Made by a program: the position numbers and the translations under genes. The notes beneath the pieces are model-generated. The model was not told the DNA's origin. It searched no databases and saw nothing but the letters and a program-made list of their open reading frames with translations. From Allolucifera butyrica (GTDB taxonomy: Bacteria > Bacillota > Negativicutes > Sporomusales > UPPP01), in the NCBI RefSeq assembly GCF_900476375.1, contig NZ_UPPP01000087.1, positions 1 to 41,411 on the forward strand: DNA of 41,411 nucleotides. The letters are read 5' to 3'. Positions 8,416-16,631 of the stretch are shown one piece after another (the stretch's first letter is position 1; the number at the start of each line of letters is the position of its first letter).

Positions 8416-8461
8416 TTGACAAGTGGAGACATCTCCGTTTAGTATAAAAGGAGAACTCTCC
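8416..8461 (+). promoter_or_regulatory. Sigma-70-type promoter with two TetR-type operators
   Basis: TTGACA (8416-8421), an 18-base spacer and TAGTAT (8440-8445) make a good promoter for the gene at 8498. GGAGACATCTCC (8425-8436) fills the spacer, and GGAGAACTCTCC (8450-8461) lies at the expected start of transcription. Both fit GGAGA-N2-TCTCC. The same pair recurs at 36860-36897 beside a remnant of the same regulator, which supports operator function. Confidence 0.8.
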
Positions 8462-8497
8462 GCTTAATCATAATCTATTGAGGAGGATTTTACAATA

Positions 8498-9109
8498 ATG
8501 CAAAATCAAACTAATAAAGCTGCTCTGTTGGTCATGGATTTACAAAATGGTATTGTATCGCGTTTTGCAGAAGATGGGAAAGTACTGATTCCGTTCCAAC
8601 GAGCTGTCGAGGCCGCTCGCCGACATTCTATTCCAGTTATTTTTGTGAGAGTCGCATTCCGGGAAGGCTATCCCGAAATAAGCGCCCAAAATAAGTCGTT
8701 TTCAACCATTACAAAACGCGGTGGAATGACGATTTCCGAAGATTCGTCGCAAATTCACGATTCGCTGGCGCTTCGTCCCGCTGAGCCCGTGGTGACCAAA
8801 TTACGGGTGAGCGCATTTGCCGGTAGTGATCTCGAGGTTATTCTCCGCTCCCATAGGATCGATACATTAATCTTAACCGGCATTGCCACAAGTGGGGTCG
8901 TACTTTCCACTCTGCGGGAAGCCGCCGACAAAGATTACGGTCTAATCGTACTTTCCGACGCCTGTCTGGACGCAGATCCGGAAGTTCACCGGGTGTTAAT
9001 GGAGATTGGCAAATCACTCCACAAAAACAGGTTGCCGTATACACAAACGCCAAATGCCGTTGCATACGGTAAATATATTGAGAGCTATAAAAAGGGGTGC
9101 GTAAATTGA
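8498..9109 (+). CDS. Isochorismatase-fold hydrolase lacking the usual cysteine
   Basis: 203 residues with a strong AGGAGG site. It belongs to the isochorismatase-like (cysteine hydrolase) fold, whose members cleave amides or, in true isochorismatases, a vinyl ether. Asp14 (VMDLQN) and Lys101 (VVTKLRVSAF) match the catalytic Asp and Lys. In the GIATSGVVLST loop, the place of the nucleophilic Cys is Val134, so amidase chemistry is unlikely. True isochorismatases also lack this Cys. The last 35 residues do not resemble the usual C-terminus. Reading the DNA near 9010-9050 in a shifted frame gives PQKQVAVYTNA, closer to the family, so a late frameshift is possible. The stop overlaps the start of the next gene (TTGA). 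Confidence 0.8.
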   Translation: MQNQTNKAALLVMDLQNGIVSRFAEDGKVLIPFQRAVEAARRHSIPVIFVRVAFREGYPEISAQNKSFSTITKRGGMTISEDSSQIHDSLALRPAEPVVTKLRVSAFAGSDLEVILRSHRIDTLILTGIATSGVVLSTLREAADKDYGLIVLSDACLDADPEVHRVLMEIGKSLHKNRLPYTQTPNAVAYGKYIESYKKGCVN

Positions 9110-9759
9110 AAATCAAATGGTTAGGCCAATCATGCTTTCTGATAACTTCGGAAAATGGAACAAAAATACTCACTGATCCGTTCAAAAATATGTTGGGTTA
9201 TAAGTTACCTGAAATTGAAGCGAATATCGTATCTACCAGTCACAATCACAGCGACCATAATAATATTAATGCAGTCAAATGCAGCTTTACCCATTTCAAC
9301 GAACTGGGTACTTTTGATGTAAATGGTATTGCTATAAAAGGGGTAGCAACATTTCATGATAAGGCTTTGGGGACCAAGAGAGGAAAAAACACGATATATA
9401 ACTTTAGTATTGATGGAATCAATGTTTGCCACTGCGGCGATCTGGGCCACGTGCTAACAGATACTCAGATTAACGAAATAGGAACCGTAGACATACTCCT
9501 GCTCCCCACTGGCGGACGCGCCACCATTGGTGCACTGGATGCTGTTCAAGTCATGAAGCAGCTGAATCCGGCAATTGTGATCCCGATGCATTACCGGACA
9601 AAGGCGTTCGGGCTGCTTGGCTTTTTATTTGAAAAGGTCGATAAGTTCATTGCTGCTTCGGGGTTAAAGACGAAAAAGTGTGAGGAACTGGACATTGACA
9701 AAGCCGATATAAAAGAATCCAAAGAAGATAAAGAGATTGTTATCCTTCAATATGATTGA
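9106..9759 (+). CDS. Metallo-beta-lactamase-fold hydrolase (UlaG/UPF0173-like)
   Basis: 217 residues from a TTG at 9106, chosen because AAAGGGG lies eight bases upstream and the protein then opens MKIKWLGQSCFLI as in the family; a GTG at 9097 would add three residues. The metal motif HxHxDH is seen as SHNHSDH (H46, H48, D50, H51). Further likely ligands are in CHCGDLGH and PMHYRTKAFG. Members are small cytosolic, metal-dependent hydrolases of broad substrate range (lactones, phosphodiesters). It overlaps the preceding hydrolase by four bases and is followed after 36 bases by the MFS gene, so the three form one operon under the TetR operators. Substrate unknown. Confidence 0.85.
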   Translation: MKIKWLGQSCFLITSENGTKILTDPFKNMLGYKLPEIEANIVSTSHNHSDHNNINAVKCSFTHFNELGTFDVNGIAIKGVATFHDKALGTKRGKNTIYNFSIDGINVCHCGDLGHVLTDTQINEIGTVDILLLPTGGRATIGALDAVQVMKQLNPAIVIPMHYRTKAFGLLGFLFEKVDKFIAASGLKTKKCEELDIDKADIKESKEDKEIVILQYD

Positions 9760-9795
9760 GATCAGACAGCTTTGAACATAAGGAGAGTTATATTC

Positions 9796-10992
9796 ATGCC
9801 GCTTTGGAAAAGAAATTTAATCGTTTGCTGGTTTGGAATTTTCGTAGCAGCTATCGGAATGAGTCAGATCGCCCCTGTATTGCCGCTTTATATACAGCAT
9901 TTGGGTGTTCATAGTACATCTTCCATCGCCCAACTTTCAGGCGTTGCTTTTGGTGTTACCTATTTAATTTCAGCTATTTTCTCACCAATTTGGGGGCATT
10001 TTGCCGATAAAGTTGGGCGAAAGCCAATGATTCTGCGGGCAAGCCTGGGTATGGCATTGGTTATCTCTTGTATGGGATTTGCGCCGAATATATATATACT
10101 AATAGGATTAAGATTGTTGGAGGGTGTTATCACAGGTTTTAGTACAGCGTGTACCGCTTTAATTGCCACTCAGACGGATAAGGAACACGCGGGATATGCT
10201 TTAGGCACACTTTCAACTGGAAGTATTGCCGGTTCTCTACTTGGCCCAATAATTGGCGGATTTATAGAAGAGACCCTTGGCTTTCAACCTGTATTTTTCA
10301 TAACAGGTGCCTTACTGCTGATTGCATTTATTATGACCGCCTTATTTGTAAAAGAATCTTTTGTCCGTCAGGATAAAAAAGCAAATAGTATCAAGAAGAT
10401 ATGGGAAGATGTCCCTGAAAAGAGTTTGACTATTATTCTGCTTGTAACCTTTTTCATTTTAACTCTAGGGTTATATTCTATAGAACCCATCGTAACTGTT
10501 TACGTCACCCAATTAACCAAAGGTACTGCTACTGCTCATGTCGCACTGTTGGCCGGATTAGCGTTCTCCGCCTCAGGGCTGGCAAACATAATTTCAGCTC
10601 CAAGGCTGGGCAGACTTTCTGATAAAATAGGTGCGCATAAAGTTATATTAATTGCGCTCATTGTTGCCGGAATCATTTATATACCACAAGCCTTTGTAAA
10701 AAATCCATGGCAATTGATAGGGCTGCGCTTTTTATTGGGCTTAGCGATAGCTGGGTTGAACCCTTCTATTAATACCCTTGTTAAGAAAATTACACCAGAT
10801 TCACTTGTAGGTGGAGTTTTTGGTCTTACCATGTCTGCCGGATATCTGGGCGTATTTGGTGGCTCTGTTTTAGGCGGGCAGCTGGCAGCCTATTTAGGTA
10901 TTTCATATGTCTTTTTTGCAACCAGCGCATTGCTGCTGATAAATGCAATATGGGTGTATTTTAAAGTGTATAAAAAGCTTTGCTACACCTAA
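9796..10992 (+). CDS. MFS transporter, multidrug-efflux (DHA1/MdtG-like) type
   Basis: 398 residues from the ATG at 9796, preceded by AAGGAGAG; an upstream in-frame TTG at 9772 overlaps this ribosome site and is rejected. About twelve membrane helices. The loop between helices 2 and 3 has GHFADKVGRKP and the matching loop in the second half has GRLSDKIGAHK, the two MFS signature A motifs. The layout fits proton-driven drug exporters of the DHA1 family. As the third gene of the TetR-controlled operon, it probably exports the compound, or the product of the compound, that the two hydrolases handle. The specific substrate cannot be inferred. Confidence 0.87.
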   Translation: MPLWKRNLIVCWFGIFVAAIGMSQIAPVLPLYIQHLGVHSTSSIAQLSGVAFGVTYLISAIFSPIWGHFADKVGRKPMILRASLGMALVISCMGFAPNIYILIGLRLLEGVITGFSTACTALIATQTDKEHAGYALGTLSTGSIAGSLLGPIIGGFIEETLGFQPVFFITGALLLIAFIMTALFVKESFVRQDKKANSIKKIWEDVPEKSLTIILLVTFFILTLGLYSIEPIVTVYVTQLTKGTATAHVALLAGLAFSASGLANIISAPRLGRLSDKIGAHKVILIALIVAGIIYIPQAFVKNPWQLIGLRFLLGLAIAGLNPSINTLVKKITPDSLVGGVFGLTMSAGYLGVFGGSVLGGQLAAYLGISYVFFATSALLLINAIWVYFKVYKKLCYT

Positions 10993-11178
10993 TATGGAGT
11001 TTTTAAATTTTCAGGGCTATGATGGCAACGGTCTCCCAGATATAGAAACACACAAAACAAGGCCCCAACCCTTGCATTACACAAGGATTGAAGCCCATTT
11101 TACACCGTTATCAGTGATACGGTTCTCCGTATCTAATAATAAAGTGGCTGGATTAAAACAGTATATTAACAGCCGTCA

Positions 11179-12345
11179 TTATATAGTTTGCTTATTGCCG
11201 CTAGAGGCAGGAGGCAATCTTTTTAGTTTTCCTATTACATATTCTGAAAGTAAGAAACATAGTACCATACATGAACCTGCCACTAAAAGATATTTAAAGA
11301 AAACAGGTAACTGTATTTTTAGTGCCATATAAGTAGCAGATATTACGATCAGTTGGTGAATGTAGTACATGGTATAAGAATTGGCCGAAAGTCTGCGCCA
11401 CAGATATGCACTGCTATCCACATATCGATGAAAAAAGGCTATAAAAGCAAACACAGCAGCAAGGCAGAAATAGGAATGGAGTGCTGCATTCCCTACTTTT
11501 AATAAAAGAGGAGTGGTATCTGCAAAAGTAACTCGGTAAACAAGAAATACTATCAACAATATAATTGCGGCGCTGAACCATCGCCCCAATCGCGGCATAT
11601 AGCCTCCATCTGTAAACCATAAATTTTTCCAGGCATATATCCCTAAAACAAAATAACCAATGTAGGCCCCAAACCGAGATGGCTGCAGAGAGATGATATA
11701 TAGTTTATTAAACCAGGTATCCGGAAGAAAGAATAGACTAGGAATAAAGAAACTGACTGCCATAATGAATCCAAACAAAGGGAAAAAATATCCGGAAGGC
11801 GCTTGCGCTATGGCTTTTCGCTCAAAAATAGCCGGGTTCATAGTATATAATATCGCCACACCTAAAAAGAAATAACTTAATTCACCTAAAAACCAATAAT
11901 GAGCATGGTTAAAGATAACGGGCGTAAAAAACATCGTTTTTACGTAAAGAAAATACTCTGGTGGTGTACTAGACCGGCTATACCAAATCATATAAGTAAT
12001 AACCGGAGCCAGAAACAACACACCACCTATCCAGGGAAGAACAATACGGAAAAATTTGTCTTTAAGAAATACTATGGTTCCCTTTCTCTGCAGGACAGGT
12101 ACTGCAAAATAACCGGCAATAAAAAACATAATAGGCATAATATAAACATCTGTTGCCATAACAAATAAAGTAAACAAGGAACTGTTCTGCGTATCCACGA
12201 CATACCACCATTGAGGGGCATGCGCCATATAAGTAATTGAGACATGAAAGGCAATAACCAACAGAACAATAAAAGCACGTAAATTATCTAAAAAGTATAT
12301 TCGGTTACCCGTTCTGTTACTAGCACTTTCCACACTACTTTTCAT
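11179..12345 (-). CDS. Membrane acyltransferase family 3 protein
   Basis: About 388 residues with roughly ten membrane helices. The N-terminus has RIYFLDNLRAFIVLLVIAFHVS, the typical opening of acyltransferase-3 (OafA/NolL-type) proteins, including the conserved His of the first helix. These enzymes move acyl groups onto surface sugars or other extracytoplasmic acceptors. Three possible starts lie close together (12378, 12357, 12345). I chose 12345 because the AGAAAGGA site abuts the ATG at 12357 directly. The stretch between the MFS stop and this gene's end (10993-11178) holds only a weak hairpin around CCTTGCATTACACAAGG. Acceptor unknown. Confidence 0.8.
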   Translation of the reverse strand: MKSSVESASNRTGNRIYFLDNLRAFIVLLVIAFHVSITYMAHAPQWWYVVDTQNSSLFTLFVMATDVYIMPIMFFIAGYFAVPVLQRKGTIVFLKDKFFRIVLPWIGGVLFLAPVITYMIWYSRSSTPPEYFLYVKTMFFTPVIFNHAHYWFLGELSYFFLGVAILYTMNPAIFERKAIAQAPSGYFFPLFGFIMAVSFFIPSLFFLPDTWFNKLYIISLQPSRFGAYIGYFVLGIYAWKNLWFTDGGYMPRLGRWFSAAIILLIVFLVYRVTFADTTPLLLKVGNAALHSYFCLAAVFAFIAFFHRYVDSSAYLWRRLSANSYTMYYIHQLIVISATYMALKIQLPVFFKYLLVAGSCMVLCFLLSEYVIGKLKRLPPASSGNKQTI

Positions 12346-12423
12346 AAAAATTTTCATTCCTTTCTCTATGTACCGCAAGCGGCCCGCCGCTCAAGGCACA
12401 AAAATGTATGAAAGTATTAAATC

Positions 12424-12541
12424 TATACCTATTTTCCGAAAAACTATGACCATTTCTCGTTTATCTCAAAATGCCTACACCCTTTATTTCCCATAAAAAA
12501 CAAAACTCCTGCCAAATTCTATATTGAGGCAGAAGTTTATT
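12424..12541 (-). repeat. Dispersed ~120-bp repeat carrying an intrinsic terminator (copy A)
   Basis: Nearly identical to 16068-16186 and largely to 39697-39795; a fragment is at 33081-33123. Read on the minus strand it starts with AAACTTCTGCC, pairs with GGCAGGAGTTT and then runs into GTTTTTTATGGG: a classic rho-independent terminator. It stands about 90 bases after the stop of the leftward SDR gene and so probably ends that transcript. Confidence 0.85.
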
Positions 12542-12628
12542 ATTCCATTCGCAAAAATACAAGGTGTTAAAAGCCTGGGCGTTTGGATTTCCCTGAGAAT
12601 ATACATAATCAGGCTTTTAAGGGCATAC

Positions 12629-13504
12629 CTAGGCAGAACCGATGTCCGCGGTCAATGCAGGACCCTCTGGCCTCCAGCCCAGCCGTTCCTGGGTCAGCAC
12701 ACTTGACGTTGGATTATCGGTTGTCACAAAGGCGGAAAGCCAGCCAAAGTGGGCATCTGCCTCTCCCCGGGAAATACTTACCACCGGTAGATTCAGTCGG
12801 CGTCCGATGGCATCGGCAATGTCCCGGAACAATACGCCCTCCTCACCAACTCCGTGTAACTGTGAGCCGGCCGGGGCGGCTTCCACGGCTAACCGAAACA
12901 GATGCGCCGCATCAAGCCGATGTACGGCGGGCCAGCGGTTCGAACCTTCGCCGACAAAGGCTGACACCCCCTTCCTGCGGGCAATGTCGATGAGTACCGA
13001 AGCAAAGCCATGCCGATTGAAATCATGTACGCACGGCGCAAGCCGCACGACCGAGGATCGTACTCCGCGCTCAACCAGCGCAATTGCCGCATTCTCCGAC
13101 GCGGCCCGGGGAAATTCAGCCGCCCCCTGGTCCTCTTCCGTTGCCAAACGCCCTAGTGACGGGACCGCCAATGTTCCGGAGGTAATTACGAAGGGCTTGC
13201 CGGACCCGTCTAGAGCGGCACCCATCGCTTCAATGGCACGCAAATCAGCAGCGACGGCGCCGGCGTAGTTGCTGAAGTCATGTATGAATGCCAGGTGAAT
13301 GACACCGTCCGCAGCGGCTGCTCCTCTGCGCAGGCTGTCGAGGTCATCCAATGAACCATGATGTACTGCAGCCCCGGCAGCCGTTAACGCTGCGTCACTC
13401 TTGTCGGAACGGGCAAAGCCGACGACTTGATGACCCACATCGATAAGTTCGCGAACAACCGCAGATCCTATGAAGCCTGTTGCACCTGTGACAAAAATAC
13501 GCAT
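12629..13504 (-). CDS. NAD(P)-dependent SDR-family epimerase/reductase, probably transferred
   Basis: 291 residues, extended/atypical short-chain dehydrogenase. A Rossmann nucleotide-binding motif GATGFIGSAVV starts at residue 7. The usual YxxxK catalytic pair is not evident (the corresponding region reads FPRAASENAAIALVERG), as in several atypical SDRs annotated as NAD-dependent epimerase/dehydratase. A strong AAGGAGG precedes the ATG. The gene is visibly much richer in G and C than its neighbours and rich in Ala and Arg, like proteobacterial or actinobacterial homologues. This suggests recent horizontal transfer, perhaps with the TetR gene at 14511. Substrate unknown. Confidence 0.82.
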   Translation of the reverse strand: MRIFVTGATGFIGSAVVRELIDVGHQVVGFARSDKSDAALTAAGAAVHHGSLDDLDSLRRGAAAADGVIHLAFIHDFSNYAGAVAADLRAIEAMGAALDGSGKPFVITSGTLAVPSLGRLATEEDQGAAEFPRAASENAAIALVERGVRSSVVRLAPCVHDFNRHGFASVLIDIARRKGVSAFVGEGSNRWPAVHRLDAAHLFRLAVEAAPAGSQLHGVGEEGVLFRDIADAIGRRLNLPVVSISRGEADAHFGWLSAFVTTDNPTSSVLTQERLGWRPEGPALTADIGSA

Positions 13505-13550
13505 AATAAATTCCTCCTTGCGCTAGATCCAAGTCTAGACTATTTAATAA

Positions 13551-14318
13551 TTACGGTAATTGAGATAATTTTACTTTAGGATGATGATACCGTTGCTTGC
13601 TTTGAGTTATGTCTTTATAATTGATGGCTTTTTGCGGACACCAATGAATACACGCAAGGCAACGTTCGCAGTTATGCTTGAATGTTACTTTTTCATCTAC
13701 AATCTCAATATTTTTTACTGGACAAACCGAAACACAAATGCCGCATTTTGTACAACATTCTGAAATGCTATAATTTTTATCAGTAAACTTGTATTTGGCA
13801 ACTGATTTTTTATGCATCGTCTTAAAAAGAAAAGCAAGAGGTCCCGAACCGCCTTTTATTTTACATTCCTTTCTGCTCTTAATGGCTTGAATGATGCCAC
13901 TAAGCCGAGTGTCAGCCTTCGAGAGCAGTTTGGGCAGTTTATCGGTCTTTATATCAACCATCAGTATGTAAGTTGACAAAATAGGCAGTTTAGATCCGTA
14001 ATGTAAATATCCCCCTTTTTCTTTCAGGATATTATCGACATCAGCTAAGCTTGTACCAATAGCTCCCCCGCAGGTGACCACCGAAAAGAAATAAGCATTT
14101 TTATTGAAATCACCGCTTTTAATAAATCCTTGTACCATATTGGGCAGTCCAAATGCATAAGTAGGAAATACAAAACCGATTACTTCGCTATTGCATTTAT
14201 AATTCATTCCGACTTTGGAGATTGGTAACACATCAGTATCACCTAAAGCAGCGGCGATATCAAGGGCGGTTTGCAGACTATTTCCTGTTGCAGAAAAGTA
14301 AAAAATCGTTTTCTTCAT
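13551..14318 (-). CDS. Flavodoxin-domain protein with two [4Fe-4S] ferredoxin motifs (EFR1 type)
   Basis: 255 residues from the ATG at 14318 (MKKTIFYFSATGNS), with GGTGAGG nine bases upstream; six further in-frame codons exist. The first ~150 residues form a flavodoxin-like domain with the phosphate-binding FSATGNS loop. The C-terminal part carries two ferredoxin motifs, CTKCGICVSVCP and CERCLACIHWCP, each binding a [4Fe-4S] cluster. Such EFR1-type proteins are common in strict anaerobes and act in electron transfer with unknown partners. The composition is AT-rich, unlike the SDR gene just downstream and the TetR gene upstream, so it does not share their origin. Confidence 0.88.
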   Translation of the reverse strand: MKKTIFYFSATGNSLQTALDIAAALGDTDVLPISKVGMNYKCNSEVIGFVFPTYAFGLPNMVQGFIKSGDFNKNAYFFSVVTCGGAIGTSLADVDNILKEKGGYLHYGSKLPILSTYILMVDIKTDKLPKLLSKADTRLSGIIQAIKSRKECKIKGGSGPLAFLFKTMHKKSVAKYKFTDKNYSISECCTKCGICVSVCPVKNIEIVDEKVTFKHNCERCLACIHWCPQKAINYKDITQSKQRYHHPKVKLSQLP

Positions 14319-14510
14319 GTTCACATACCTCACCATTGATGTTATTTAAATTTATAAACCAGTTCCCCTATAAGGCTAATCATTCAGGCTTTTGCACATT
14401 TCTATTGAAACTTCATTTCTTGTCCTTTATTTTCCGTTACAATTTACAAATGGCATCGTTTGTACCCCTCTTTTAAATGAGTGTCTAGTTAGTCATTTAT
14501 GAGTAAAAAA

Positions 14511-15077
14511 TTATGCAATCATTCGCCAAAAGGCATCGAACGCATCCATACAATGTTTGTCTGCGTTGGCCGAGTCATGGATCATGAAGTTGATTGTCGT
14601 GTCAATAAGCGCACTCATCAAGGCGACGATGAACTCTAGCGGAGCATCACGCATCGGTCCATTCTCGCGGCTCCGTTCCAGAAGCTCACTGATGTTAGTG
14701 AACGCGCGGCTCGCAGCCTGATGGCTCTCCGGGGTGATATCGTCTGATACGTATAAATGCGCGAGCGTCCTGCGTTTTTCGGGGTAGGACGTTGCCCAGC
14801 GCAGCAAGTGGGACCACATATAGAACGCCTGTTGGCGTATGTCACTCTCTTTCGGGAGTCCATCTAAGGCGGCCGTGGCCATCTCTGCTTTAAGTTCTAA
14901 GTAAAGCTGGTTCAACAAGTCGGCTTTCGTCTCAAAGTAGGTGAAGAGTGACCCATTAGAGACGCCAGCCTCCTTTGCAATCGCTGCCGTAGCTCCCCCT
15001 AGCCCCTGTGCGGCGATTATGCGTATCGCCGCTGACATTATCGCATTCCGTCTATCGTCACTTCTTGGTCTGGCCAT
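14511..15077 (-). CDS. TetR/AcrR-family transcriptional regulator
   Basis: 188 residues. The DNA-binding domain is clear: RRNAIMSAAIRIIAAQGLGGATAAIAKEAGVSNGSLFTYFETKADLL is split as helix 1 (about 10-25) and the HTH (about 29-50). The remaining helices form a ligand-binding domain rich in Ala. An AGGGAGAAA site precedes the ATG. GC content and style match the SDR gene at 12629 more than the AT-rich genes around it. The pair may have arrived together, with this protein controlling the SDR gene, though a flavodoxin gene lies between them. The 14319-14510 interval holds no further gene. Confidence 0.87.
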   Translation of the reverse strand: MARPRSDDRRNAIMSAAIRIIAAQGLGGATAAIAKEAGVSNGSLFTYFETKADLLNQLYLELKAEMATAALDGLPKESDIRQQAFYMWSHLLRWATSYPEKRRTLAHLYVSDDITPESHQAASRAFTNISELLERSRENGPMRDAPLEFIVALMSALIDTTINFMIHDSANADKHCMDAFDAFWRMIA

Positions 15078-15237
15078 ACTTTTTCTCCCTAAGCTGTATT
15101 ACTAAATATATTATTATATTATCAGAGAGTGGCCAGTCAGTCAATATTCTGCGATCTATTTTCTTACCCTTTAGCTTTCTAACCTTCCCTCAAATCTTCC
15201 CAGGCTCCTATGTTAATCCTAATGCAACTTTTCAATT

Positions 15238-15975
15238 TTATTTTTCTAACCCTTCACGAGCCGGATTGTAATAATAAAATAGCACCGGTACAGCTAAAAT
15301 TGATATACAGCTGAAAACGTCTGAAATAAAAGATACATGGAAACCAGATGAACCATACCAGAAGAACAAATATGCCAATACGAGGAATAATAACCGCTTT
15401 CTGGTTCGTAAATCGGAGACCCCCATTACCACATACGCTCTGGAAACTTCAAATTTTAAAACTTCCCATACTCCCATAACAACGAATAATGTACCAGGAA
15501 TAAAGACAATCCATGGTGATAGATTCAAGCCTTGTATAAAATGGCCAATATCCCCGCGTAAAAGCCCATCATGATAAGCGGTAAAAGTTCTGATGGGTAT
15601 GTAATCCAAAACTTGACCAAGATTAGATAACGTAAACCAGAATAGAAAGTACCATAATATCTTGTTGTTCTTTATTTGCCGTTTTGATAAAAGCATTACG
15701 CCAAGCAAGTAAAGAATTCCACCCAAAATAATTGGGCTAATGGCTATTATTGACACAATTTTTCCTTTACCTTCAGCCAAAATCGACTTGTAATCAATTA
15801 GCTCCCAAGCAGATAGCAATGTCCAGTCTCCATAATAAATATCAAACGGACTTGCTTTATATCCGTAGATCCATGCTATTGTGCTATGTGTCCATTCATG
15901 AAGTAACATTGACAAATGATGCGCTAAAAAAATAGTTATAATAGTGGTAATTGACACTCTAGCGATCTTATCCAC
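15238..15975 (-). CDS. Membrane protein with HEXXH zinc-protease motif (M50-like)
   Basis: 245 residues from a GTG at 15975, chosen because AAAGGGGTGGG lies six bases upstream. The open frame reaches 16098, but its first codons come from a dispersed repeat and are unlikely to be translated. About six membrane helices are visible. Residues near 27-31 read HEWTH, matching the HEXXH metal-binding motif of zinc metalloproteases. It lies inside a hydrophobic segment, as in site-2 (M50) proteases or their relatives. A second segment, NLGQVLDYIP (around residue 140), resembles the third-ligand region of such proteins, though the assignment is weak. Function not known; intramembrane proteolysis is a possibility. 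Confidence 0.6.
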   Translation of the reverse strand: MDKIARVSITTIITIFLAHHLSMLLHEWTHSTIAWIYGYKASPFDIYYGDWTLLSAWELIDYKSILAEGKGKIVSIIAISPIILGGILYLLGVMLLSKRQIKNNKILWYFLFWFTLSNLGQVLDYIPIRTFTAYHDGLLRGDIGHFIQGLNLSPWIVFIPGTLFVVMGVWEVLKFEVSRAYVVMGVSDLRTRKRLLFLVLAYLFFWYGSSGFHVSFISDVFSCISILAVPVLFYYYNPAREGLEK

Positions 15976-16031
15976 AATAATCCCACCCCTTTGCAAGGCA
16001 ATAAAGACGCCTAGAAATGCACATAAAAACA

Positions 16032-16186
16032 GTGTCAAGGGGACGGGGTTGTCGACACCCCTTTGAACTATACCTATTTTCCGAAAAACTATGACCATTT
16101 CTCGTTTATTTCAAAATGCCTACACCCTTTATTTCCCATAAAAAACAAAACTCCTGCCAAGTTCTACATATTGGGGCAGAAGTTTA
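16032..16186 (-). repeat. Composite repeat: GGGGACGGGGTT element plus ~120-bp terminator repeat (copy B)
   Basis: 16032-16067 carries GGGGACGGGGTTGTCGACAC with flanking TCAAGGGG/CCCTTTGA arms. It runs directly into a copy of the 12424-12541 repeat (16068-16186). On the minus strand the terminator part follows the genes at 16281-17831 and can end their transcript. The left part overlaps the open frame upstream of the HEXXH membrane protein. Confidence 0.85.
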
Positions 16187-16280
16187 ATGATGATAGAAAA
16201 TCAAGCTTTTTATCCAATACCTGTTCCCGGCCTGACCAAGCCCTCCAGTCACGGCTTTACTGTCAGTAGTACATGCTGGT

Positions 16281-16510
16281 CTAAGTGATATTCGCATTGT
16301 TATACCGCCTCTTTGATAACTCTGCCAATTTTTCGGCTCGTTTTTTTACTGCTGGGCTTCCTGATAATATTCCTTGTTCAATCTTTCCAAGTGCAAGGTT
16401 TCTATAATCAATATGTCTATCTGCAATTTCGGCTATCGCCTGCAGTGAATTACTTGACCGATAGACCTCAAATCCCCACCTTGCTGCAACCGGGCAATAA
16501 TGTCATTCAT
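16281..16510 (-). pseudogene. Small frameshifted gene of unknown function
   Basis: An ATG at 16510 has an excellent GGGAGG site seven bases upstream. It encodes MNDIIARLQQGG and then leaves the frame. A one-step frame change near the GGGG run (about 16474) gives a continuous helical, charged protein with FEVYRSSNSLQ, IAEIADRHIDYRNLALGKI and SPAVKKRAEKLAELSKRRY, stopping at 16281. Intact, it would be about 76 residues. The good start, coding-like composition on both sides and the single disruption argue for a recently broken gene or a sequencing error in a homopolymer. I do not recognise the family. Confidence 0.5.
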
Positions 16511-16631
16511 TAGAATACCTCCCTCGCACATCTTGCCATTTATTTCTTTGTTTTTCCTTTATTCTATCATTTGCCGGCGTAATGACGGCTCCCTTATCGT
16601 CTGCGGGTCTATTATTATTATGTCTGTTCTT

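Noticed and set aside
10943..11332. 129-codon plus-strand frame after the MFS gene
   Set aside because: It overlaps the MFS 3' end and runs antisense into the acyltransferase gene; no ribosome site and no family resemblance.
12642..13268. 208-codon plus-strand frame antisense to the SDR gene
   Set aside because: Typical open antisense frame of GC-rich DNA; composition (Ser/Arg/Ala-rich) and lack of a start site argue against it.
15976..16098. N-terminal extension of the HEXXH membrane protein
   Set aside because: It is encoded by the dispersed repeat; a better GTG start with a strong ribosome site exists at 15975.
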